A stretch of DNA of 64,000 nucleotides from Sebastes aleutianus (lineage: Eukaryota > Chordata > Actinopteri > Perciformes > Sebastidae): assembly GCA_916700875.1 (NCBI GenBank), contig CAKAKS010000067.1, positions 2,471,409 to 2,535,408 on the forward strand, in the 5' to 3' direction. The number at the start of each line of letters is the position of its first letter. Position 1 is the stretch's first letter. A program made the position numbers and the translations under genes. Positions 46,004 through 56,445 of the stretch are shown one piece after another. Below the pieces are notes generated by a model. It saw only the letters and a program-made list of their open reading frames with translations. It ran no database searches and was not told the DNA's origin.

Positions 46004-46087
46004 CTGCGGTCCCTGCCACTGAAAGGCACCACGTGGATTCCCAGGGGCCCACCGTCGTTTGACACCTCCACCAGTTTGACTATGTCT
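46004..46087 (-). CDS. pard3: pard3 exon: start of PDZ1
   Basis: The 84-bp exon (28 codons) has the same length as the mammalian exon. It encodes DIVKLVEVSNDGGPLGIHVV then PFSGRDRR. The GGPLGIHV stretch is the carboxylate-binding loop of PDZ1, the domain reported to bind PAR-6 and junctional adhesion molecules. Acceptor ccgtctcccag|AGACAT and donor CGCAG|GTAACA keep frame (codon GA|A before, AG|G after). On the sense strand a (TCCTC)n pyrimidine array lies about 57-118 nt upstream of the acceptor, an unusual neighbour for a 3' splice site. Confidence 0.96.
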
Positions 46088-46143
46088 CTGGGAGACGGCG
46101 ACGGATGGGAGATGGAGAAAACCGGAGTGGATGGGTGTGGGTT

Positions 46144-46205
46144 GAGAGGAGAGGAGAGGAGAGGAGAAGAGAGGAGAGGAGAGGAGAGGAGAGGAGAGGA
46201 GAGGG
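46144..46205. repeat. (GAGGA)n array, pyrimidine-rich on the pard3 sense strand
   Basis: About twelve units of gagga/gagag fill 62 bp. Read on the minus strand this is a tcctc array 57-118 nt before the 3' splice site at 46087. Mirror-repeat polypurine DNA of this kind can form triplexes. Confidence 0.95.
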
Positions 46206-47005
46206 GTGACACCATGTGGGGGAAAAACAAAACAGGAAATGAGATGATGATGAAAGAAACAAGGTGAAATAAAAACAGAAAGCAAGGAGGTGTTGGAGGA
46301 GACTGATAAAATAAAGACAATAAAACAGAGCAATCCAAATAAATCAAACACATGTCAGGGATAACAAGGAACACTAAAAATCCTCACACACACAATTTAG
46401 ACTCCGTCAATCGTCATGGGGACTCAGACTGTCAGAGACTGAGAACTGTCATTTCTTTAGGGATGCATCTGAATTGAATTGCAAAAAGCTGCAGACTTAT
46501 TTTTTGGTCAGGGAAAAACTACAATCCTACAATGTTGCTAAAGTCTGACATAAATGTTCAAGACACATCAAGACACATATCTACAAATGTAACACTGTCC
46601 TTCTTGTGTCACATTTTTACAGCATGTTTGATGTTCATCCTATGTGCAGATGTTCACAGCTGAAATGCGCCTCGCGTTCAAAAAGCATGCTCGGTGCGTG
46701 AGGCTCACTTTGACGACGTTGCTTGCAGCGAAAGAACAGAACCATGTCCTTGTTTTGTTTTTTTCTCTCTTTTGTTTCAGATTGCAGCGATTCAGCAGGC
46801 CAAATCACAGCCCACGTCAGAACAAAATAACATCACGTCTTCGACATGCCGGTGAAATTCTGTGACAGTTGAACACTTGCAGTTTTGTACGTTTCAGGTG
46901 TGAATGTCTGGACGGAGAGTCAGTGCTTGGTCCTGGATACTTGAAACTGAGTACGACTGTAAATGCGTAAAACCGGCAGTGCACGGTTGAAGAACAGCAA
47001 CAGAC

Positions 47006-47425
47006 TTAAAGGTGCAGTGTGTAGGATTTGGCAGCATCTAACGGTGAGGATGCAGATATCAACCGACTGAAACTTCTCCCGTGTGATCTAGCGCGTAGGA
47101 GAACTACGGTGGCTGATGTGAAAACGGGAATGGCTCTCTCTAGAGACAGCGTTTGGTTTGTCCGTTCTGGGCTACTGTAGAAACATGGCGGCTCAGTGAA
47201 GAGGGCCCGCTCCCTTTGTAGATATAAACGGCTCATTCTAAGGTAAAGAAAACACGATTATTTTTTTTAGGTGATTATACACTAAAGAAAACATACTTAT
47301 TTGTATTATATTTTATTTCGACTTCACTCTCTGCTCAGGTAGACATTACTCCTCTATATCTTCACATAGCAAATAGTTGTTTGCTGCAATATTAATGCTC
47401 TGAATTTCAAATGTAGCACCCTTAA
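47006..47425. mobile_element. 420-bp TTAA-type miniature element
   Basis: It begins ttaaaggtgcagtgtgtagg and ends gcacccttaa, with TTAA at both edges (47006-47009 and 47422-47425). The interior phrases ggagaactacggtggctga, ccgttctgggctactgtaga and gattatacactaaagaaaac are typical of a very common fish repeat. A fragment occurs at 24050-24135. Confidence 0.82.
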
Positions 47426-48560
47426 AGTGAGGTAAAATGAATTCAAACTTTACCCTATACTTTACACGGACGGATGCTTTTGCGATGAAGCCCGAGGCTG
47501 TCTATCATTTCATTGCATTTAATGTGGATGAATATTGTCGATGACATCCTTTGACCCTTTTTAAAAGCAACAAAACACAGTCGCAGCTATTTACTCTTTC
47601 CGAGGCAGCGTTCTTCAACTTGTTTGGCTGTAAAACATCTACACACAGGCACATTTTTACAAGATGCCAAAATCTAATCTGCCCACAGCTTTGATACAAT
47701 GACTATGATTAGCTCGGGGAAAATGGGCCCCTCGTTGACAACTAAGAGGCGGGAGAAGCCAGAGTCTCTGGGAAATCATAGGAATAATAACAATACCATA
47801 CCTGCATATTAAACTGGAAGCATGCAACAGAGCAAAATAACAAAACAAAACACAGTTGTTAATAACGGGAGCTGAATGGGTTAGTGCGTGGGAGAGCTCT
47901 GATGGCGAGACGAGGATCATTTTGCTCCAACAAAAGAGAATTATGTAAATCAGGAAGCAGGGTTGAAATGAGATTTTCTACAAACAAACCAGGATTACAA
48001 TATAGGAGCTGCTGGTCTACCTTTAGAGTACTTATTATGTAGAGAAAGGGAAGAGAGGGGCTGATTTACCCAGGTCAGCGTAGAAGGGAGAATGTAGTTT
48101 CAGACAAGTATTTTTCATAGTTTTGGCCATCGTTCCTACTGGTTATAATTGTGTCACTGTCTAAGCGAGATTCATTCGTTGAGTTCTACGTTATAATTAC
48201 TGAAATGATGGCCAAAACTACAAAAGAGGACATGAGTTGTAATAACACAGAACTTTCTTTTAGGGTTATGCAGGTGCGGTGACACAAAATGAGTTTCATT
48301 CCAAATCTCTATCCATTTGGAAAAAGCTGTCAACCAGAAATGTAAAACAAAACATTTGCACAAATATGGATAATTCAATCTCCAATAGTGGAGCTATGCA
48401 TGTTCACATTAGAGTCAAATTTAGAGAATTTACTTTTTTCCAAATGGTGGATATCACATTTTGAAATAAAACCGCTTGAATATTCAGCAATGTGCTCAAC
48501 ACTCACCACTCTAGTGTCAGCAGGGTTATTGAGTTTCAGCAGGAAAGTGAGGACACAGAC

Positions 48561-49390
48561 GCCCTGTTCAGACCTGGTATTAACATGCATCCTGGGTGAT
48601 CGGATCACAAGTGGACGGCTCTGAGTACAGATGTGAACGCACTCGAGACGCACTGAGGACTCATCACTCAGACCACATTCAGAGGTAGTCTGGACCACAT
48701 ATGGCCTCATTCTTTTAGTAGTGTGTACGCAAATGTGTCCTGGGCCACATTAAGGACCGCCTACTCACCTGAGAGGTGATCCACAACTATAGCCGAGGGT
48801 TGCAGTGTGCCTATACTTTAATAAAGTAACAGCAAACACTTTATTACTCCCACATTGTCAACAGCAGCGCAAAACAGCTTCACTCCTTCCGTTCTGACCT
48901 TTCACAATAAAAGACCTAGACATGTAGCCTACACTGCATCAAGGAGGCAACTCAACAAAATAGCTTAATATATAGTTATATAGCTTAATAGCTGGTCGTC
49001 GATGTGTCAGTGTTATTGTTCTGGTGCTCTGCAGTCTGCACAGATCTGACACATGCCCGCCCGCCCGCCTGCTCTCATCCCCGGCTCTCTGAAGCTCCCG
49101 TATCGAAGTCCCAGGGGACCGACAATATTTTTATGTTCATAAAATGTACCTGAATTCATGATTATGTGGGATATTGCTGCTGCTGTGTCCCGCAGGTTAA
49201 AAACAACAACGAATTTGGTCTTTGCAAACGTAAATAATGTATGTGTTTATTTGCATACAGAGAGGTGAAGTGAGATCCCGTCACTCGAGACGCATTCTAC
49301 TGCCAGGTGTGAGCAGACGTACTTAGAGCTCGTCACTTGTTATCGGATCACCCCCCCATGACGCATGTTAACGCCAGGTGTGAGCAGGGC
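48561..49390. mobile_element. Long-inverted-repeat element, copy 2, 47 bp from a pard3 donor
   Basis: The left end gccctgttcagacctggtat and the right end acgccaggtgtgagcagggc are inverted, and the interior follows copy 1 at 34095-34951 (ggatcacaagtggacggctc, ggaccacatatggcc, cattctactgccaggtgtga). About 830 bp. Confidence 0.85.
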
Positions 49391-49437
49391 CAGAGAGGCA
49401 GAAACTGGGGAAGCTGATCCGTGACTGAAGGACTTAC

Positions 49438-49529
49438 TCTAGTGACCTCACGGGGGTGTGGTCCATGCAGGAGTCGGCTCGACCGACCGGCTCGATCCGT
49501 CCGTTTTCTTCTTCTCTGGCCTCGTCCTC
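49438..49529 (-). CDS. pard3: pard3 exon: acidic linker before PDZ1
   Basis: The 92-bp exon begins in phase 0 after a ctccttttgtttgttccag-like acceptor and ends at CTAGA|GTAAGT, leaving two bases of a codon. It encodes EDEAREEENGRIEPVGRADS followed by CMDHTPVRSLE, which parallels the mammalian [20 protein letters not shown] segment. It lies between the N-terminal region and PDZ1 and is probably disordered. The next upstream exon (ending KQEQ in mammals) is not found up to 64000, so that intron is at least 14.4 kb. On its intron side, a long-inverted-repeat element ends only 47 bp from the donor. Confidence 0.93.
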
Positions 49530-50037
49530 CTGGAACAAACAAAGGAGAAGAAGAGTGAGATGGCTTCAGAGAGCGTCGCTGTTCTTCATCAGTACGAAGC
49601 GAGAGACATTCAAAAGACATGAACCTGAATCGTGACCTTTGCTGCGTGCCGTAGTCTCTTTCACATGAGAAGAGACTAACCCCAACCTTCAAAAACTCAA
49701 GTATCTTTTCAGCAGCTAAAAAACGTAGGCTGAGCCGCTAACCTGACGGCGCCGAGACGAGCAGATCGGAGGAGGTCTTCTACAGGTGTAAAAATGCATG
49801 CCCTTTAAAAAAATCCTCATTTACTTCAAATTACACTGCCTTTGTTCTCTTCTCGTATTAACTGTGCGTGGACGCTCGGTCTGTTTGAATACTGAAGCTG
49901 AGACTCATGACACGTACACACAAACGCACGCTCACACACACACAGACAGGGCACTGAGCGCGAAGAGGAGAAAAATGAGAAGCAAAGAAAGAAGGTCATT
50001 AAAATTTCAGGGCGACACCGGAGAGGAGAGACGAGCG

Positions 50038-50076
50038 AGCAGCAACAGCAGCACCAGCACCAGCAGCAGCAGCGCA
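50038..50076. repeat. (AGC)n-like trinucleotide tract
   Basis: About twelve agcagcaacagcagcaccag-type triplets occur in a row. The plus-strand frame over it encodes Ser/Thr repeats, but nothing supports an exon. Confidence 0.7.
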
Positions 50077-50679
50077 GGCCTCCCCGGCAACCGGCCGCCT
50101 CATCAGTATGAAAATGAGCCTGCCGTTACCGTGGCTGCCGTACGGTTGCCATGACATTTTGGGTGCCTGGAGGACGTACAGCTACAGGGCAGCGTTTGAG
50201 TGCGTACATGTGTGAGAAACACTATGCAAGGGCTTTTGACTACCGTCTTTCAGTTCGGAAGTCGTCTCCTGCGGCTAAAAAGTGCACACTGTCAGAATGA
50301 AAACAGAAAGACAACACGTCTCACTCACAGCTTTCTTCAACAGAGAGAGATGCAAATGTGTGAGGGCAGGTAGAGGTCTGTGTGCGTGTAATTTGTAGGG
50401 ATGTAAAATTGAAACGGTTTCTTTAATAAATAACAATAAACAATTAATTGTCAGCAATGTTTTAAAGCTGACAACAAAGAGGAACTTTCATAGATCCGGA
50501 CTTATGGTACAAGTTTTTTACCCCTTAGAACCAACTGTATCGTGTCGTATTGATAAATCAAATAAAAAACCATTAAGAAACATGAACTTATTATTAAGAG
50601 GAACGCGATAAGCATCTAACATGGGTCATTTGTGTAGCCCAACCCAAAGAAAATAAGCATTTGCATCATAAATGTAATA

Positions 50680-50930
50680 AAGGGGACATATCCTACTCAT
50701 TTTCAGGTTCATACTTGTATTTTGGGTTTCTACCAGAACATGTTTACATGCTTTAAACACATTCTTTTTCTCATACTGTCTGTCTGAATATACCTCCGTC
50801 TGAAACACTCCATTTTAGCCCCCAGTCTCCTCTGATTGGCTTGTGAGAAGAATATGGTGCACCTTTACAAAAGTAGTTCTCAAGCTGTGGGAGATATCTT
50901 TCAATGGGCCTGCATGTGAGATAGGACAGT
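50680..50930. mobile_element. Partial miniature element ('aaaggggacatatc' family)
   Basis: It begins taaaggggacatatcctact and continues cattttcaggttcatacttg, then gtttctaccagaacatgttt and ctctgattggctt. I recognise this order from a very common fish repeat. The right terminus is not found because a second element begins at about 50931. Confidence 0.55.
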
Positions 50931-51523
50931 CCAGTCTCACAGCAAAGCGTGTAATAGACCCGTCTGTCCGCCAGAAGAAAGTGCCACGTTTGGCGTTGCC
51001 GAGACGTGAATATTACAGAATAGAACGAAGGTGTTTTGTAGTGGTTGTCACGTGAGATTTGTCACGTGTTGTGCAGTCTAACTTCAGAGTTAGTTACGTA
51101 GTATATAAAGTGGGAAAGACCACTTATGGTGGGCGGGGTGGTGAGGTGGTTGTCTCCAACAAACACAGGACTTTCAACCGGGAAACCCGCGTTTGAGACC
51201 GATGTTTTGTTTTGCACGTTACGTTAGTGATGTTATGTCACGTGTTCTGTAGTGACGGTTGTAACGGTTTCTGTACCGACGTTTCCGTATGTGTTTTACT
51301 TAGTTTACCTACTTATTTTAAGCCCAACCATGACGTTTTCCCTTAACCTAACTAAGTGGTTTTCTTGCCTAAACCTAAGTCTGTTTGTTGCCCCCTGCTG
51401 GTACTGCACGTTCACACAGGCACGTAATATTCACGTCTCTGCGAGGCAAAACGTGACACTGACACGCTATCCTCTGGTGGAAAGGCGGGTTTATTACACG
51501 CTTTGGCGTGATATCGAGTTGCA
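50931..51523. mobile_element. Foldback-type element, copy B, with about 85-bp inverted ends
   Basis: The left side aaagcgtgtaatagacccg ... ccgagacgtgaatatta (50944-51017) is the inverted counterpart of the right side taatattcacgtctctgcga ... cgggtttattacacgcttt. The interior matches copy A at 18870-19590. No coding capacity beyond chance frames. Confidence 0.85.
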
Positions 51524-52414
51524 TAAGAAGGGGAGCAAAATCTGAATGGCTTGTTGAATCACATGTTTTCTGATCTAGGCAGCCCACAAAACACTGACTG
51601 GGTTGTCTTATTTCACAGTTTGCCGGTTGGCAGACACTCCAGATATCCAAATATATGAGCACAAGCACTGTAAAAAGTGAGTTTTTCTTGATAAGTCCCC
51701 TTTAAAATGAAGAAATGCTGCCACTCCACCTGTCGTTATGCAGCAAACTAAATGTTCCTGCATCACCAAAAGAGGATTTTTGCCCACAAATGCCTCATTG
51801 AAGAAAAACGTTAAATTGTTCTGCCTTGATGTCCTGACAACAGACATGAAAATAAAAACACTTTTTTAGACTAGAAAGAAGACAGTGTGGTTCTTTAAAG
51901 ACATTTCTCGGATCAGTGGACAGCAGCACTACATTCCAAGAATTTTTTACAGCACTATAAAATCCTAAAAGAATATGAATATTCATAAAGAGAACATTGT
52001 CAAAAATGTGCTCTATCCTACCATATTGAGAAAGCCTATTACATTTAATAGTACTGTATAGACTCTTTTCTGTTCTATGTATGGAGGAGCCCTTCACCCA
52101 CAATCATATACAAGAAGAAACAATGGCACACATCCTAAAACACACAGATAAAAAAGAGAAAGTCCAGCAGACAGAGAGAGAATAACAACTCAGAGAGCCT
52201 CAGAAACACATCTAACGCCATTCAATATTTATCAGGAGACGAGGACGTGAGGCCGGGGGACATCAGAGAGGGAGAGGAGTCACTATCTGAGGAAGAGCAA
52301 ATGAGATCGGCATTCATCACAGCGTACGCAGCCATCGCACAGACCCTTTATTTCAATACGCACCATCTCTGAGGAATCTGGCTGACGATTCTATTCTACA
52401 GCCAGACAGAGACA

Positions 52415-52416
<2 letters not shown>

Positions 52417-52450
<34 letters not shown>

Positions 52451-52464
52451 GTGTGTGTGTGTGT
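52417..52464. repeat. (GT)n microsatellite
   Basis: GT for 48 bp with a single gc interruption. Confidence 0.96.
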
Positions 52465-52863
52465 AATAAAGGAGAGAGGAAAAGCAAGTGATGGAGAGAC
52501 GGAAGTAAAATTAGAGAAAAAAACGGAGACAATTATAACTAAAAAGTGTGTGGTAAAGAATGTGTTTACAGCATTATATATTAATTTATAGTATCTGCCA
52601 TGGGTCAATATATACAATCAATTCTGGAACAATATCATTAAAATACATGATATATAATAGCCGCCATCTGATGCAGTGGTTTGTTTTTTCTTGAGTTCCC
52701 ACACACCCTGTTGCTTCGTGTCCAAAGGCAGATGAACATAATCTCCAGACTACTCGGGTAGCAGCTGTTGTGCAGCTTTCGATCATATTAAATGAACTTC
52801 ATCAGCGGATGGAGTTTCCTACATGTAGTTGTCATGGAATGACATGTTTCTGAGCACTTTTAG

Positions 52864-53375
52864 GGAGGTCTGTCAATTGATTAAAATATTTAATTGTGAT
52901 TAATCGCATGATTGTCCATAATTTATTACACATTTTTTTATCTGTTCAAAATGTACCATAAAGGGAGATTTGTCAAGTATTTAATACTCTTATCAACATG
53001 GGAGTGGTAAAATATGCTGCTTTATGCAAATGTATGTATTTATTTATTATTAGAAATCAATTAACAACACAACTACGACTATGACTTGCCCCAAACTGCA
53101 TGTGATTATCATAAAGTGGGCATGTCTGTAAAGGGGAGACTCGTGGGTACCAATGAAACCCATTTTCATTCACATATCTGGAGGTCAGAGGTCAAGGGAC
53201 CCCTTTGAAAATGGCCATGAGAGTCTTTCCTCGCCAAAATTTAGCGCACATTTTTGGAGCGTTATTTAACCTCCTCCCTGACAAGCTAGTATGACGTGGT
53301 TGGTACCAATGGATTCCTTAGGTTTTCTAGTTTTATATGATACCAGTATCTTCCCTCTAGCATTAACCTACAACC
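52864..53375 (+). mobile_element. hAT-like non-autonomous transposon, copy 3, right end lost
   Basis: It starts agggaggtctgtcaattgat and contains aatatgctgctttatgcaaa, gtgggcatgtctgtaaaggg and agtatgacgtggttggtacc, like copies 1 and 2. After cagtatcttccctctagcat the family sequence stops and a different repeat-like piece (gatacgtatcgtatcaccag) begins. The right inverted end is missing. Confidence 0.85.
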
Positions 53376-54504
53376 TAATCTTACAGTAAGGCAATATATT
53401 GAATTGTAATCGCTGCATCATGATACGTATCGTATCACCAGATTCTTGCCAATACACAGTCCAAATCTCATCCATGTAGACTTGAAAAAGTTGGTTTAAA
53501 AACACAAGAAGTCCTTAAAGGGATAAGGGAAACTATCCCTTTAAAGTTCTCCAAAAAAAAAAAAAAAGGAAAATTGACTATTGACTAAAATCTCAGGTAT
53601 CAAATGGTCAAATCCATCTGCTGACGATTGTCCTGTGATATGATGGAAAGCTTCAGAGCACCAAAGGGACCTTGTGGTGAGAAACTGCTGTTTCAAAGGT
53701 TGGAATGAAATTTGAACCTCAGCTGATGGAGGTGATTTTTCAATCGGCCTTTCATTCTTTTCACTATCTGCTGTTCTAAAGGTTTTAGGTTCACCTGCTC
53801 TGGGAGACTGACAGCCTGCTCCTGTTTTGCACTGTAAAGAAATCTTGCTTCGTAAAAAAAAATAAAAAAAAGAATTGTGGACAAAGTTCTGTGTGATTGT
53901 ACCTGTTTAAATTGCTGGTTACATTTACATGCTAGCCATTTTATTTTCTCTTTGCTGCATCCATTTGATATTTGTTGCTTCTACAAACTAGTTTCCCCCC
54001 AGAATACAAAATAATAAAAAAAACTATGTGGTATCAGCTGTGAAGAAAATAACACTGGCTTCTTCCCAGCATTAGCACCAACTCGCGCTGACTTGAGCAG
54101 TCTGATTGACAGATGGACCAATCAGCTTTTACTTCAACTTCCCCGTCCATTCCAGAAGGAGACACTCAGGGAAGGCATCGCCACACTTACCCAACCGCAC
54201 CATCAAGACGTCGCCCATTCCCGTTCCTGGGTAGTGGGCCGGGCGGGCGAGCAGAGAGATAGATAGCGGCATTAATAATTCAGGGCTGAGTCGGGGGTTA
54301 ATGGCTAGCAGGCAGACAGGCAGGCAGGTAAGAGGACGAGCGGCCGATGTGTTTTCCAGCCGAGTCATTGTTTGTTTCCTGGATGTGGAGGAGGAGAGGC
54401 AAGCGGGCAGTTTTCAGGCTCGGGGGCTCATTAAAGATTAATAGGAGAATCCATTGGGGCCTGTCCTTTCTATCTCTCAGACTAAATGAAGTGGTCTGCG
54501 CCTA

Positions 54505-54510
<6 letters not shown>

Positions 54511-54538
<28 letters not shown>
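54511..54538. repeat. (GT)n microsatellite
   Basis: Uninterrupted GT for 28 bp, followed by a short GA run at 54548-54560. Confidence 0.95.
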
Positions 54539-54541
<3 letters not shown>

Positions 54542-55084
54542 TATGGGAGAGAGAGAGAGAGCGAGTGGAGTAATGCTGCACTTTAATGAAGTGCTGCCTG
54601 CTCCCCTTTCCTGCCACTTTGACCACACTGTCACATACAAACTGATGTGGATGTGTGCATACAGACACACAGGCGAGAGGTGGAGAGAAGTCGCCGACAG
54701 GAATCTTTAGGGACAGAAAACAAGCATTGTCATGTTGAATATTAAATGTTGCATTAAGGTTTAAAATATGTAATAATACATTTTAAAAAGTACAAATGAT
54801 ATTTAGTCATTTGTGGCACTGTACCTGGATCCTATCATTTATTTAAAACAGCATTAAAAATCAAAATCAGTTTAAATATGAATGATTTATTCTCCAAAAT
54901 ATTATACCACGGAAATTTTTTTTGCTCATTAGGTTTGATGCCGTAGTTTCCCCATCTCCAGATTGACAACCTCTGTGAAAGACTTGATAGGAAGTGATTT
55001 AAACTGATGCAACAGTGAGAAACGTTGATGCACCTTGTCAAGTGCTAATTAAGTCAAGTCAAACTAATTACTGCCTTGCGGTTG

Positions 55085-55390
55085 TATGCCTCTGTCAAAC
55101 AGTCACGTTCCAGTTTACATCCATGTCTGTCCAAAATGTCATCGCTTCATCATTTTGTGAATGATCATATATCAAGGGGAATGGGAGTGGCATGAGGTTA
55201 CAATGACCCTGACCTTTGACCACCAAAATCGAATCAGTTCATCCTTGAGTCCAGGCGGACGTTTGTGTCAAATTTGAGGAAATTCCTCCAGGCGTTCCTG
55301 AGATATCACGTTCACAAGAATGGGACGGACGGACGGACGGAGGAAAACACAAGTCCTCTGGTCACGGCTGGCACTGGTGCGGAGGCATTA
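55085..55390 (+). mobile_element. Fish interspersed repeat with (GGAC)n tail
   Basis: It contains accctgacctttgaccacca, ttcatccttgagtccaggcg, tcctgagatatcacgttcac and a (GGAC)n array at 55323-55342. The same body and tail recur at 58515-58745. The orientation and simple-repeat tail suggest a SINE-type or non-LTR tail. Confidence 0.65.
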
Positions 55391-55849
55391 AAAAGCAGCA
55401 TCACATAAAGTGATGTGTCTTTCACATGTAGAATTTCACACAAACAAATCAACATCATGACCTGAGTGAGTAGCTCTGCTTTTCCTGCAATGTGTGAAAC
55501 GCAAAGTGTTTCAATACTTTACTGGATGTGTAATGTTTTCGGCTCACTGCGGCCGGCTTGTTTGTTTTTTGAAACGGACTATAACCCTAAAAGCGGTAAC
55601 TTCCTTCTACCTCCACATAGATTTAAATTAAGCAAATCTATTAATTCTGGCATTAAAAAATGGATTTAAAAATCGTAAAAAAGAAATCGCAATACATCGA
55701 TTTTTGTTCCCGCCCCTGGTTAATGTATAAATGTTACAGTTTAACTACTGTTTAATATTTAAATAAACATGTTAACTTAACTGGTTTTGTTTTTCTGTAT
55801 GAAAGAGAATTAAATGGCACTTTTATTGTCTAAAATTCTTAATAAATTA

Positions 55850-56045
55850 TGTAGAACTAAAAATTTGAAGTTTTTATAGATAAGAAAGATAAATTATCTG
55901 AACAAAAACTAATAAGTTGGTAAAACTTTTATTACTTGAAATCGTTAGTATGTAGAACTCAAAACTTGAAGTTACATTACATAGAGTATGAATGATAAGT
56001 TATCTCAACAAAAGATAATTAGTTGGCTCAAATGAAAACAGTTTT
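55850..56045. repeat. Two-copy diverged tandem duplication, about 100 bp
   Basis: The block tgtagaactaaaaatttgaa ... aacaaaaactaataagttgg recurs as tgtagaactcaaaacttgaa ... aacaaaagataattagttgg. The copies are diverged, so the duplication is old. Confidence 0.7.
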
Positions 56046-56445
56046 CCTCAAAAATCTAGTGCAGAAAGTTGCCTTGAAATTTGAAGTTTTGCGGACTTTT
56101 TCATTTTTACAGTTTATCACACTTTTACAGAGTTTAGCAAATATTTATTCAAACAAACAGCTGGTTTAAGTGTTGCCTTCACTGGGTATACCCTGAGGAC
56201 GGCTTTCAGCTTAACTGAGGAAGTTTTACATTGGCCAAGAAAGACTGATAACAAACATTTTCTGCTAATTGCCATTTGATTAGGGCTGTGTATCAACCCT
56301 CAAAGCTTTATGGGTACCAACTGAAAGGTGTCCATACCATCTAAAGTAACAAATGCTGAATTTTTGGTCAGATTTGCAGTCTAGTTTTCTTATTCTTTGA
56401 TTCAGATTTAAACCAAACATTTGCCAGTTCTAGACCAGAGGACTG

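Larger units (their letters stand above)
46088..49437 (-). other. pard3: pard3 intron upstream of PDZ1
   Basis: This 3.4 kb intron contains the (GAGGA)n array near the acceptor, a TTAA-type element (47006-47425) and a long-inverted-repeat element (48561-49390). Bases 47440-48540 show no recognisable repeat. A short inverted pair (atagttttggccatcgtt at about 48118-48135 and atgatggccaaaactac at about 48205-48221) lies there. Confidence 0.55.
4468..49529 (-). other. pard3: pard3 gene body, nine visible exons, both ends outside the window
   Basis: Par-3 is the PDZ scaffold that brings PAR-6 and atypical PKC to tight junctions, apical domains and axon tips. In the vertebrate protein an N-terminal oligomerisation domain is followed by PDZ1, PDZ2, PDZ3, an aPKC-binding segment and a coiled-coil tail. 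The nine minus-strand exons cover the region from just before PDZ1 to just after PDZ3. Junction phases all agree: 2, 0, 2, 1, 0, 0, 0, 0, then 1 at the last donor. The translation follows mammalian PARD3 closely, for example [20 protein letters not shown] in PDZ3. It fits PARD3 better than PARD3B because the segment after PDZ3 contains ERRISHSLY. Teleosts carry more than one pard3 copy and I cannot tell which paralogue this is. Confidence 0.93.
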
